Positions 19,351 through 28,588 of a stretch of 64,000 bases of DNA are shown in pieces. The stretch is from Pseudomonas fluorescens (GTDB lineage Bacteria; Pseudomonadota; Gammaproteobacteria; Pseudomonadales; Pseudomonadaceae). Position 1 is the first letter of the stretch; each line of letters starts with the position of its first letter. The DNA lies in assembly GCF_000968015.1 (NCBI RefSeq), contig NZ_LACH01000039.1, positions 1-64,000 of the forward strand. Reading direction: 5' to 3'. The notes under the pieces are model-generated. The model was not told the DNA's origin and did no database searches. It was given only the letters and a program-made list of their open reading frames with translations. A program made the position numbers and the translations under genes.

Positions 19351-22300
19351 TTAGCCGAACCAACGCCGCAACTTTCGCCGGGCTATTTCGAGCAGAATCG
19401 TCACCAGCCCTGACGGGACCAACGGTTCGCTGCACTCCTCAACCTGTACGCCGAACGACGGCTCGTCCACTACAAGCTCGTCTCCAAATCGTTCCAGTCG
19501 CCACGCGGTCAGATGCGTGTTAATCGCGGCTGACCAAGTCCTACCGTCCGGATGCGCGCACACGTGCCGCCAATTGCCCGGCAATCGCGCAACGCACGCG
19601 CCGCCGGGACTGTGCAGGACGTTTAGTTCCCCGTTGACTTCCACAGCGAACATCGCGATAGCCATCGGGTCGCGCGCGAAAGCGGAAGGATCCGTCATGC
19701 GGGGATATTCATGCACGCACTCGCCGGTCTGAATATTCCACACACGGAGGACGTCACGGTGTGCCGAAGTCAGCCACTGCTCGTCGTCGGAAATACCGAG
19801 GAACCGAACGTGCTTGTCGCCGCCAAGACGTCGCAGTTCCTTCAACGACGCACTGTCGCGAACCATGATGACGGAGTTGTCACTGTGGACCAGTACGTCA
19901 CCTGTCGCTGAAAAACACGCATGCTCAAATCGGCCCTTTTCATGAATCGATGCGGTTTCTCCGAGCATAGTGAGCGTCTGTGCGTTCAACACACACAGCT
20001 TGCCACTACCGTCCGATACGACTGCGACTCGACCGTCGCGGGAGAAGGCCAGGGGTTCGCCGGGAACATCGCGCATCCGCTTACCCGAGGGAAGGGCGTG
20101 CTCGTAGCGACCGAACAGTTGCGACTTGCTGTTATGCCGCAGCCAGAAGCTGCAGCTGTCTGCCGCAACGTCCACCCCAGCCCAGCCAGCGAACCTGTAC
20201 GTTGCTACGGTACGCATGCACGGCCAATGCCAGATGCGCAAGCCGGTCGCATCCTGCTCGTTGGCGAGGTTACATCCGCCCCAAGTGATGGCAAGCGGCC
20301 GCTCAGGCACACGGATCAGCCGATCGATCGACTCGGTGACCTGGCGTGTTGCCCGCAAGACCATCGTGTGCGCATCCCAAATGCGCACCGCGCATGGCTC
20401 GTTCTTGTACGACATCGTCGGCGTCTTGGCCGTCGACACCAGCACCGTTCCGTCATCGGAGTAGACAAGCGCGGAAATCATGTTCTCGTGGTCTACGGGG
20501 CTAGCCTCTGTGCGTGCTTCGTCAACGCGAATGAAGTGCACTTCGAACTGGTTCTCGCCGTGCTCGCTGTCGAGTCCGAGGTCGTTGCCTGACGCAGTCG
20601 CGAGCAACGACCCGTCGGGCGAGAACGCCATCGTGTTGATCTTGCTCAGCTGTGCCCGTACGTCGCCGACGTGCCGTCCACTCGCGGCGTGCCAGATTCG
20701 CACATTCAATGCATTGCTGTCCGCCATCGCCAGCAGCTCACTGTCGGGCGACCACGCGAGGGGGCCGCCGTAGCCGTTGTTCTTGTCCAGCCGCGCCACG
20801 GGGTTTCCGTCTGGCAATCGGTAGATCCACAGCCCGCGGCCTTGGTCGTAGCCGCAATGGAAGGCAACCAACAATCCGTCTGGCGAAACGAGCAAACTGT
20901 TGACTGCATACGCGCTGACGCGAAATTGCTTGACTGCGCACTTCACCTCGCAATCCCACACGTTGATGGCGTTGCTCCTTGAACACCATGCGAAACGCGA
21001 CGTACCCGGAATGAAGTCGAAGTACGCGTTCGCTGAGACTGCGTGAGCTTGCGACACCGGGTCACCAATTCGATCCAGTAGTTCACCCTGCGGTACGGAC
21101 CAGATAGTGATCGAACCATCCCCGGAGCATGCGACGAGCAGCTTTCCGTCACTGCTGTATTGCAGCTTGTGAACGCCTGAGCGGTGCCCCTTGTGCGTAG
21201 CGATGTGCTCGCCCGTGAGCAGCGAGAACTCCATGATGGTCTGTTGCGTCACGGTGGGCGCCATTCCTAGGGCAAACCGCTGCGAGTCGGGCGATATCGT
21301 TACCGATAAAACCTTGTGGCCGATGCGGTGCAGCCGCAAACATTCCTGCCCGCTCGCGATGTCGAACACGCGCACGGCAGGATTTGTCGACACAGCAACA
21401 AAGAAGCGCCCATCGGGCGACCACGCAATATCGACCACTGCGTGGGAGAAGCCAGTGATGCGCCGGTCGACGGTTGAGCCGAGACGCAACAGCGGTGGGC
21501 GCAATTCACGCAACCAAAAACCACCGGGGTACAAGCGCTCCGCAACCTGCCTACCCGCCTCGGCCCAGCGCGCCATGGTGCTATCTCGCGATAGGTGCCT
21601 GCCTCCATCTGCGTAATGCGCGCCAGCAATGCGATGGTCGTACCACCAGCAGCTGTTCCACATGCATTGCAACAGCGCTTGTGGATAGTCGTCGCGGTGA
21701 GCGTCGATGAAATCAATGTCGCGGCGCAAGGCTTCCTCGGCCAACAGAAGCTGCCAGCCTAACGGGTCGTCCTTGCCGAGCAGGTCGCCCGCATCCTGGA
21801 GGTCGCCGGCCAGTTCGTAGAGCATGCCGGCGCGATGCCTCGCGTGCCACAGCTCCCACTCGAGCATCAGCGACGCGAGCGCATATTTTGCCTCGAGTGT
21901 CGGTTCGTCGGCCGCGATCGATCCGCGCAGGAAAGGCAGTTCAGTGGCCTTGCCCAGATCGGGTTGGCCATCGTCCAAAAACCACGCGCGGTGCTCGAAG
22001 AATATCGCCAGCGTATTTCTGCGCGCGGCACGCGTGGCGGCATCGGGCAGATAGCGTGTGGTGACCTGCTCGGCAAGCGAGCGGTGAAAAAAACCGATGA
22101 GCGCCCCGTCCGGCGCTTGCCGGCGTTGCAGATACGGCCGCATTTGCCGCAGCACAACCTGCAACGTCGCGTTGCGTGCGGCGGCGGCTATGTCCGGGTG
22201 TACCTGCGCAATGAACTCCGACAAGCCCGGTTCGCTCAGTCCGCGTCGAGAAGCTCCTATTGCAGCGAACGTAGTACGAACGATCTCACGAGTTGCGTGC

Positions 22301-23943
22301 GGCTCGTCGGCCTCCAACCTCGCCAGCATCGCGTCGAACATGCGATGCAGCGCGTCGTGCGACGACTCGCCTCTCGCAGGCCTGGGCAAGCGAGCGATCG
22401 CGTCGTCCAGCTTGTCGAAGGAGCCGAACAGCTTCAGCTCGCGCAGCGCCAGCGTCAGGAACAGCGGGTTGCGGCTGGCCGGGTTAGCGAGCAGCACCGC
22501 CACTTGGCTCTCGTCGAGCGACTTCGCGTACAAGTTGGGCAACAAGCGAATTAGAGCACGGCTACGAGCTTCGTCCATCAGCGGAACGGCAATTTCGAGC
22601 GCGTGGCGCTGGCGCAGCGCCGTTAACAGTTCGTCTGCGTCGCTCGCGGCGCTGACGAGTATGCGCACGCCAGGCGGCAGCTTCAGTGGGATCCAGTTCG
22701 CGGGCGATGCGGTGCGTTCGAGTTGGTCGATGCCGTCTACCACCACCACGACGTTACGCTGCGCCGCCACTGCGACGTGCTGCAAGAACGCGGGCCACGC
22801 CTTCATGATGTCTGCGGGGTCGCGCGGCACCGGCGGTAATGCGGCGCCTGCGTCCGAACCGAGCTTTGAGATCAACTCGAACCACATGCTCGCGAGCAGG
22901 TCGGGCACGCGCGTGCTCGATGGGCTGGCACCTGCCGCGCGAAACACCACAAGCGCTTGCGCATCGTCGCGCCGTGCAAACCAATAGCACAGTGCCGCGC
23001 TCTTACCACTGCCCGCCGCGCCCCAGACGAAACATGCTGTGGGTGTATCGCCGGCGATGTAGTCATCGATTCTCTCTTGCAATTCAAGATCTGGAACGTG
23101 CAACTCAACCCGGCTCGCGACGAACGCGTCCTGCCGGTCGACTTCCGCGGCGACCGCATGCATCGGACGCTCTTGCTGGGCTATGTGATCGGCATAGCGC
23201 ACTTCGATGGCTCGCTTCAAATCTGCTTCGAACTGCTCGCTAAAGTCGTCGAGCAAGACAAGCCGCCCAGGCACGCCAGGCGTTGCGGGGTCGATAGTAT
23301 GGCTGTCCCACCGTCCGGTGTATGTGCGCACGCGGTCCAGTGGTGCAAAGACGTCACGAATGCGTTGTTTCAACGCTTCCAACCGCTGCTGCAAGTCGAC
23401 TTGGCCGGAAGCAGGCGCAGATTGAAAAAACGTGGACGCATAGGCCTCGCGCTCATCCTCACCGCAATCAAGATCGCTTGGAGGCGGCAACGAAGCCGAG
23501 TCACGGATGTAGAAAAATGCCTCCGGCGCGCGCCCCTGCTCTTGCGAACGCAGCGCGGCGGTTTCGATTTCCAAATGAGTCACTGAGTACGGTCCTGGTG
23601 ATTCCACACCTGCAAGCACCGCGGATGCATCCTGCGCAAGCGAGCCGTACTGCGCTCCAAGCAGGCAAACGAAGAACGGGCGGCAGCTGTCGATGTGTTG
23701 CAGGCAGACTTCAAGCACCTTGCCATCCTCTGCCTCCTCGCGCGGAATGCCCCAGCGCAAGTCCACGTCGATCAGATGCAGGCGCCGGTCTTCGCACCAT
23801 TGGCGCAGGCGCGGGAAGGTAACCTTGACTAGATGGTCGCGCTCCGCGTGCATATCGCGAAAGGTTGACGAGATGAAGACGCGAACGGTCTTCCACCGGC
23901 CTTGAACTGAGAGAGCGGACGTACAGTTGTTCATCGTCTTCAA
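19351..23943 (-). CDS. STAND NTPase: DUF4062 - NACHT-like ATPase - WD40 repeats
   Basis: This very large protein (1530 residues) has the layout of a STAND-type sensor. Residues about 18-105 form a DUF4062 domain (RVFISSTFRDMHAERDHLV, DLRWGIPREEAEDGKVLEVCL), a flavodoxin/TIR-like fold. The P-loop is at about 308-315 (GAAGSGKS), Walker B is VVVVVDGIDQLE near 400, and a helical region follows. From about 870 to 1500 there are repeated WD40 blades (for example VDIAWSPDGRFFVAVSTNPAVRVFDIASGQ and KLQYSSDGKLLVACSGDGSITIWSV). In known STAND immunity proteins the C-terminal repeats sense a ligand and the N-terminal domain is the effector. That role here is inferred. The gene is on its own, on the minus strand. 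Confidence 0.85.
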   Translation of the reverse strand: MKTMNNCTSALSVQGRWKTVRVFISSTFRDMHAERDHLVKVTFPRLRQWCEDRRLHLIDVDLRWGIPREEAEDGKVLEVCLQHIDSCRPFFVCLLGAQYGSLAQDASAVLAGVESPGPYSVTHLEIETAALRSQEQGRAPEAFFYIRDSASLPPPSDLDCGEDEREAYASTFFQSAPASGQVDLQQRLEALKQRIRDVFAPLDRVRTYTGRWDSHTIDPATPGVPGRLVLLDDFSEQFEADLKRAIEVRYADHIAQQERPMHAVAAEVDRQDAFVASRVELHVPDLELQERIDDYIAGDTPTACFVWGAAGSGKSAALCYWFARRDDAQALVVFRAAGASPSSTRVPDLLASMWFELISKLGSDAGAALPPVPRDPADIMKAWPAFLQHVAVAAQRNVVVVVDGIDQLERTASPANWIPLKLPPGVRILVSAASDADELLTALRQRHALEIAVPLMDEARSRALIRLLPNLYAKSLDESQVAVLLANPASRNPLFLTLALRELKLFGSFDKLDDAIARLPRPARGESSHDALHRMFDAMLARLEADEPHATREIVRTTFAAIGASRRGLSEPGLSEFIAQVHPDIAAAARNATLQVVLRQMRPYLQRRQAPDGALIGFFHRSLAEQVTTRYLPDAATRAARRNTLAIFFEHRAWFLDDGQPDLGKATELPFLRGSIAADEPTLEAKYALASLMLEWELWHARHRAGMLYELAGDLQDAGDLLGKDDPLGWQLLLAEEALRRDIDFIDAHRDDYPQALLQCMWNSCWWYDHRIAGAHYADGGRHLSRDSTMARWAEAGRQVAERLYPGGFWLRELRPPLLRLGSTVDRRITGFSHAVVDIAWSPDGRFFVAVSTNPAVRVFDIASGQECLRLHRIGHKVLSVTISPDSQRFALGMAPTVTQQTIMEFSLLTGEHIATHKGHRSGVHKLQYSSDGKLLVACSGDGSITIWSVPQGELLDRIGDPVSQAHAVSANAYFDFIPGTSRFAWCSRSNAINVWDCEVKCAVKQFRVSAYAVNSLLVSPDGLLVAFHCGYDQGRGLWIYRLPDGNPVARLDKNNGYGGPLAWSPDSELLAMADSNALNVRIWHAASGRHVGDVRAQLSKINTMAFSPDGSLLATASGNDLGLDSEHGENQFEVHFIRVDEARTEASPVDHENMISALVYSDDGTVLVSTAKTPTMSYKNEPCAVRIWDAHTMVLRATRQVTESIDRLIRVPERPLAITWGGCNLANEQDATGLRIWHWPCMRTVATYRFAGWAGVDVAADSCSFWLRHNSKSQLFGRYEHALPSGKRMRDVPGEPLAFSRDGRVAVVSDGSGKLCVLNAQTLTMLGETASIHEKGRFEHACFSATGDVLVHSDNSVIMVRDSASLKELRRLGGDKHVRFLGISDDEQWLTSAHRDVLRVWNIQTGECVHEYPRMTDPSAFARDPMAIAMFAVEVNGELNVLHSPGGACVARLPGNWRHVCAHPDGRTWSAAINTHLTAWRLERFGDELVVDEPSFGVQVEECSEPLVPSGLVTILLEIARRKLRRWFG

Positions 23944-24491
23944 CCGCTAACGACTGCAATTAGGCAGATCCAAGAACCGCATCTTCGATCTGGCTGGGTG
24001 ATTTGTAAACCAGGACCTCAAGGAGGATTTGTGGGCTGTCGCTCGAGCAGCAGCACGCCGCATTCGACGCCGGGTCGTACCATGCACATGGACTTGCGCC
24101 ACGACTGCTTTGAGCGCCACATAGCGACGACAGCGTAATGCAGGTGTCGCCTTCCCGTGGTGATCGCTTAGGTGTTCGGCCATTTCTCCCAACAGCAGGC
24201 GCTACTCGCTGAGATCCTCGCCGCGGAGGCGGCAGTGCGCAAAGCGGCGCATCAACAGCACCGCCGAATAAAGCTGTGCCTCACTTAGACCGCGATGCGT
24301 TATTGGCCCGCAATCAATCGCCTAGTGCGCCAACCCCTGGAAGTAGTTGCGCGTTACCTTGTGGGACGAGGTAGTGTAACAAGCCTCTGGCATTGACCTG
24401 TAGTGAGACAGAGCGGCAAACGCCATCTCCGGCGCCCAGCTGGGGCTGACGGCCGATGGCTTGCACGTGACGCTCCCGAGGGTGATCTCAA

Positions 24492-25181
24492 ATGGCGCGC
24501 TGCGACTCTATCGCTCGGAGTGCTGCTGCCAGTGTAAGCCCAACGATGCGGACCCACCGAGATGACTTCGTTCTGCCCGTACGCTTTGATGATACCGATT
24601 TAGATGGCCTTCAGCCCACGTTAACTTATCTCAGTGCGAATGCTATGCGGCCTTTTCAGCTTGCTGAAAAAATTCTTAAAAAGCTGTCTTTACCGTCGGT
24701 TGTTCAGGAACAAGAACTACAAATATGGAAGATTATTTCTCCCAAATACGCCTCCGAGGCTTTCTCGAGTATGCCGGCCTCACGTTTTGGTGGTCGACTG
24801 AACTACCAAGGAACCAACGCAGTCTACTGCGCAAGCTCACGCTGTGTGGCAATTTTGGAGACTATGGTTCATTTGGAGCCTACTGGAACGCGTAATTTGA
24901 TCGCCGTAGGAGCGAAGCTGAATTTATCTCTACCCGCAACGGTATTGTCACAAGCAGATATGCCGGAAAATTGGGCGCAGCTCCCTCCATCGGAATCAAT
25001 GAAGGAATTCGGAAGTCGGTGGTTGAAGTCAAATATCAGTGTAGCTCTCAAAATCCCGTCGATAGTGCTGCCCGCTGAACAAATCATATTATTAAATCCG
25101 ATGCATCCGGACTTCCAAACCCTTACCATATTTACGGAAGAGCCTGTAGATACCTCAGGTCTTCACTTGGTGCACAGCTAA
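24492..25181 (+). CDS. RES-domain protein (NAD+ phosphorylase toxin-like)
   Basis: This protein carries a RES domain from about residue 74. The opening LQIWKIISPKYASEAFSSM, the motif SRFGGRLNYQGTNAVYCASS, the glutamate in AILETMVHLEP and the late FGSRW...LKIPSIVLPAEQIILLNPMHPDF block follow the Arg-Glu-Ser pattern of RES toxins. RES toxins degrade NAD+ and normally pair with an Xre/MbcA antitoxin. No antitoxin gene adjoins it here; an MbcA/ParS-like peptide occurs 20 kb away at 44818. The start is uncertain: the first 50 codons look unlike the family. The 548 bp upstream (23944-24491) show no gene. Confidence 0.75.
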   Translation: MARCDSIARSAAASVSPTMRTHRDDFVLPVRFDDTDLDGLQPTLTYLSANAMRPFQLAEKILKKLSLPSVVQEQELQIWKIISPKYASEAFSSMPASRFGGRLNYQGTNAVYCASSRCVAILETMVHLEPTGTRNLIAVGAKLNLSLPATVLSQADMPENWAQLPPSESMKEFGSRWLKSNISVALKIPSIVLPAEQIILLNPMHPDFQTLTIFTEEPVDTSGLHLVHS

Positions 25182-25201
25182 ATAACGACGTGTTTCGAGT
25201 C

Positions 25202-26860
25202 TCATTGATTCAAGTTGCTCAGATCACCTTTCCAACCTCGACGGATAGAATCCAGTGTGATTCCCTCGTTCGCTTCATAGAAGCCTGATCCAGCCAGTCG
25301 AGGACAGGTCTGTGATCCCGCATGGTGCACAGCAATAACCTCCCAGCTTTTGTTAAAAACGGGGCTTCCGGAGCTGCCGGGATCAGTGGGCGTTCGGTAA
25401 TGCATGAGACGTTCTTTAGTACAAACGTCAAGCAAAACACTGTCCTGCAATGAGAACTGCAATTCTCCCGATCGAGGGTGACCTACGACGAAAGCCTTGG
25501 TCCTGGGTGATGGCCAGGGAACAGTCTCGGCCATGGGAAGTCCTTGCGCGCCGTCCGGAACACGACTCAATCGACAGATCGTGACATCCAACTTGCCCGG
25601 CGCTTCCTCCACGCTACCGAGCTGGCCCGGCTCCGAGCTGAACAATATTTCCTGCACGAGACAGGGCGACGCACCGCTGTCAGCTTCCACCTCAAAGGTG
25701 ATCCGTGCATCAGCGCAGAGAATGGCTCTCGGCACCGTGTCACTGATCACATGGGCGTTGGTGAGAAATAACAAACCTTCTTCTCCGAAAACCGAGCCCT
25801 TAATCAGGAATCCAGTTCCTAGCCGCACGCCCTCCTTGCTCGTCACACACCCGATATTGGGAACAAGGTCGAACATTTTGCGAATGTCACTGACAGTGAA
25901 TGCCTTTTCCCCGGAAAAGTTCTTTTCCAATTCTTCAGGGTTTTGTTGCAGTCGGCGCAAATGTTGAACGTCCACAGACCAACGGCGCTGCGTGTGCAAC
26001 ACGTGGCGTTCGAAGATTCGAGCTAGGCGCCCGGCGCCCGTCGTTTCTTCGAGTGGTGAAGCGTTCCAAATTTCGCGTAATTGGCGGGAGTAACTTTCCA
26101 TCTCGAACGGACCGCATTTCGGATGGAATAGGAACCGGTATAACCATAGTTCCGCCCAGTCGCACCATCCTTGCTCAGGCTGAAACCGATGCAACGCTAA
26201 ACTGGCCTCTGACGCCGCTGCTAACGCCCATGGATCGGCGGGATTGTTTCTAACGGCCGACGTTGCTTGGCTCAGTACGTCGAGCGCCAGATCGATCAGC
26301 TCCTGGACAGGTTGAGCGATCTGATCGTGAAGGCGTGTGCGCAGTGCCAGTACGTTACCGCCCAAAAAGAAACTTGGCGCTATCCGCCACTGCCGTTGAT
26401 AGCATTCGATTGATTCCACAAGGGCATTCAGATCGCTATTCAGCACAAACCGTTGTTTTCGAATACGCCCACGCAAGGCATACAGATCATTCTCCTGGGC
26501 TTTGTACTCTACATTTATCGCAAGAGTCGCTGCTGCGCTTTCAACTTCGTCCAAAAGCTCATCAGCACGCTCAAGAGCGCCCAGCTCTACCATTGCTTGT
26601 GCGAGCAATCGCTGAATGACGGGATCACAGCCCCGGGTGTCGTGCCAGGCTATACCTATTTCATGGACGTGTTCGAATTGGCGGTGCTTGCGCAGCACAT
26701 CCATGGCACTGCGAATGCCGTGATGAGGCACTGTATTGCCAACGTGAGCGAGTTCGTCTGCGAGAAAGTGCACTGCGCCAGCCAAGAGCGCCACTGACGC
26801 TTCAGGATATTCACTGCAGGTGAGCGCTTGGGCAAGTTGAGATTCGGTCTGAGCGATCAT
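25202..26860 (-). CDS. Trypsin-like serine protease with N-terminal helical domain
   Basis: This 552-residue protein has an all-helical, TPR-like N-terminal half (about 1-320) and a chymotrypsin-fold protease in the C-terminal part. The catalytic triad is readable: H370 in TNAHVISD, D425 in KLDVTICRL, S497 in DPGSSGSPVF. There is no signal peptide, so it is cytosolic, as expected for an immune effector. Its ATG overlaps the stop of the hydrolase gene (ATGA), so it is translationally coupled to the SLOG-hydrolase pair. Proteases of this type are known effectors in STAND and CRISPR-linked systems; here activation by a SLOG-sensed nucleotide is inference. Confidence 0.85.
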   Translation of the reverse strand: MIAQTESQLAQALTCSEYPEASVALLAGAVHFLADELAHVGNTVPHHGIRSAMDVLRKHRQFEHVHEIGIAWHDTRGCDPVIQRLLAQAMVELGALERADELLDEVESAAATLAINVEYKAQENDLYALRGRIRKQRFVLNSDLNALVESIECYQRQWRIAPSFFLGGNVLALRTRLHDQIAQPVQELIDLALDVLSQATSAVRNNPADPWALAAASEASLALHRFQPEQGWCDWAELWLYRFLFHPKCGPFEMESYSRQLREIWNASPLEETTGAGRLARIFERHVLHTQRRWSVDVQHLRRLQQNPEELEKNFSGEKAFTVSDIRKMFDLVPNIGCVTSKEGVRLGTGFLIKGSVFGEEGLLFLTNAHVISDTVPRAILCADARITFEVEADSGASPCLVQEILFSSEPGQLGSVEEAPGKLDVTICRLSRVPDGAQGLPMAETVPWPSPRTKAFVVGHPRSGELQFSLQDSVLLDVCTKERLMHYRTPTDPGSSGSPVFNKSWEVIAVHHAGSQTCPRLAGSGFYEANEGITLDSIRRGWKGDLSNLNQ

Positions 26861-27852
26861 GGGTGTTTTAAGCCAAGTGCTTGCGCCAGCAACGCGCGAA
26901 ACTGCCTGCCGGCAAAATAGTGGGTGATGGTATGGCGCCAAGTTCCCCAGTTGCTCTCACGCACGTCCTCCACTTTTTGACCTTCGAACGGGGCGTAATC
27001 TTCCATCTTTGGGTCTGCTCCACAAATTGGATCGAGTGGATCATAAACGTTGATCCAGCGCCCGAGCGCCGGTGGAAAATCGACACGCTTGGTGCCGTCA
27101 ATGGACAGTTGTTCCTGTACTTCAGTGATGCCCAGCGGCGAACCGACGGTGAATAGGACGTCTACCCGTGGACAATCTTTGCAATTGCGTATGACGTCAT
27201 ACGCGATCATCGTCCCCATGCTGTGTGTTACCAGAACGATCTTTTCCGCGTTTTTCTTGGCTGCTTCCAGATCTTCGATCAGGCGTTTACGCAGTTCATC
27301 ACGTACCTTGAAGGTGACACCATCGGAGGGGCGTGTGTAATCCTTGTTAAACAGAAAGTAATAGGCTTCCATAGCCATCTTCTTGATGATGGCCTGCTTG
27401 ACTCGCTGTGGAAGCCAAGATGCGATTTCGAGTTGCGCAGCCTCTTGCGCCGCTGGCAGCGACTCAAGGTCAAGCTGTGCGTCGGGAGACGGCGCCGCTT
27501 GCATTTTGCGCTCAAACTCTTCGAGAAACTTTGCTTCCTCGGCATCGGTGGGTACCGGCGTTATGAGTTCTCCGGCCACCTCGCCTAGGTTTTGTTCCTG
27601 AACTACGGCGTCGCTTTCCGATTCGTAGTAGGAGTCGAATTCCGTTTCATAGTCGATGCCGTAAAAAACATCAGCGTAGTAATTGAAGGTGTTTGGCACA
27701 CCTTTATCCTCAAGATCGATACCCGGGTTGTTACCTTTGAAAGGTTCCGGTGTGTCGGCACGCTCCAGGCCCCAGCGCCAAATTTCTTCAAGCTTTTCTT
27801 TTGGAGGCTTTTTAGCTAGTCCATGCACAAAAACGACAGCGTATTTCCTCAT
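26857..27852 (-). CDS. Alpha/beta hydrolase (lipase/esterase-like)
   Basis: This 331-residue cytosolic alpha/beta hydrolase starts with the strand-oxyanion segment YAVVFVHGL. The nucleophile elbow is VLVTHSMGTMIAYDV (Ser in HSMG), a likely acid residue is in YDPLDPICG, and the late His is in WRHTITHYF. The middle region has an acidic lid. AAGGAG precedes ATG 27852. It sits 17 bp after the SLOG gene and overlaps the protease gene by four bases. Phospholipase-type hydrolases are known membrane-attacking effectors in CBASS and related systems; whether this one acts on lipid is not visible. Confidence 0.8.
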   Translation of the reverse strand: MRKYAVVFVHGLAKKPPKEKLEEIWRWGLERADTPEPFKGNNPGIDLEDKGVPNTFNYYADVFYGIDYETEFDSYYESESDAVVQEQNLGEVAGELITPVPTDAEEAKFLEEFERKMQAAPSPDAQLDLESLPAAQEAAQLEIASWLPQRVKQAIIKKMAMEAYYFLFNKDYTRPSDGVTFKVRDELRKRLIEDLEAAKKNAEKIVLVTHSMGTMIAYDVIRNCKDCPRVDVLFTVGSPLGITEVQEQLSIDGTKRVDFPPALGRWINVYDPLDPICGADPKMEDYAPFEGQKVEDVRESNWGTWRHTITHYFAGRQFRALLAQALGLKHP

Positions 27853-27869
27853 TACCTTTACTCCTTGTA

Positions 27870-28439
27870 TCAATCCTGGAACAACGTTTGAGCCGCGCCA
27901 CCAAAATCACGGGGAGCAGGTTTTCCAGCCTTGGCTGCGCTGACTCTTGCTCGCGCGTGGTTCATGTCTGCCTTGTGGAAGCGAACAATTTTGCCCTTCT
28001 CGCGCCCCTTATCGAGCTCGACCTTGGCAATCGCGTCACCGCCTACACCAATCATCACATCGCTTGCGTTCACCATGGCTTGCGATGTGGAAGACAGTCG
28101 GCCGTCGGCTCGTCTTCCGCCCCACAAATTATCGTCGACTACGAATACGTTCTCGCATTCCGGGGAGAACTCCACTCCCTCGTCTACGGCGACGGATGAA
28201 ACAATGCCTGCTGTGCGAAAGCCCATCAGCACGGCGAGCCGATAGACCATGCCAATGCCTTCGGCGGTAGCACCAGCACACACGATAGTGTCCGCTGGAT
28301 CAAATTTTTTCAGCTCAGCCAAAAGCGTCTTTCGGGTCTGGGCGGTGTTTTCATACCCCGCCCCGGAAAAACCCAGGAAGGTCACCACGCGTGCGCGACC
28401 CTGAGACCGAATTCCATCGACGGCTGCCTTAACGTTCAT
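27870..28439 (-). CDS. SLOG-family nucleotide-binding protein
   Basis: This 189-residue Rossmann-like protein belongs to the SLOG (DprA/LOG-related) superfamily. The features seen are a first strand with glycine loop (VVTFLGFSGAGYENT), a second glycine turn after a strand (DTIVCAGATAEGIGMVYRLAVLMGF), and the third element DVMIGVGGDAIAKVELDKGREKGKIV. In the Thoeris protein ThsA and in the families surveyed by Aravind and co-workers, SLOG domains bind nucleotide-derived signals. It has an excellent ribosome site (AAAGGAGG) and is first in a three-gene operon with the hydrolase and protease, so it would be the sensor. Confidence 0.78.
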   Translation of the reverse strand: MNVKAAVDGIRSQGRARVVTFLGFSGAGYENTAQTRKTLLAELKKFDPADTIVCAGATAEGIGMVYRLAVLMGFRTAGIVSSVAVDEGVEFSPECENVFVVDDNLWGGRRADGRLSSTSQAMVNASDVMIGVGGDAIAKVELDKGREKGKIVRFHKADMNHARARVSAAKAGKPAPRDFGGAAQTLFQD

Positions 28440-28588
28440 GAAGCCTCCTTTGTAAGAGGTAACTATAATTGTGACCTACCGTGATAAATAGATGATAACT
28501 CTTCGCTTTATCTGAAATGTAGTTCCTTCACGCCGCCTTGTCGCCTGTTAGCTTTTTTTTTGCGAGATGAAACCACGGATCTCAATCA

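Noticed and set aside
24492..25181. RES-Xre toxin-antitoxin pair
   Set aside because: Only the RES gene is present here; the antitoxin-like peptide is 20 kb away and lacks the DNA-binding part.
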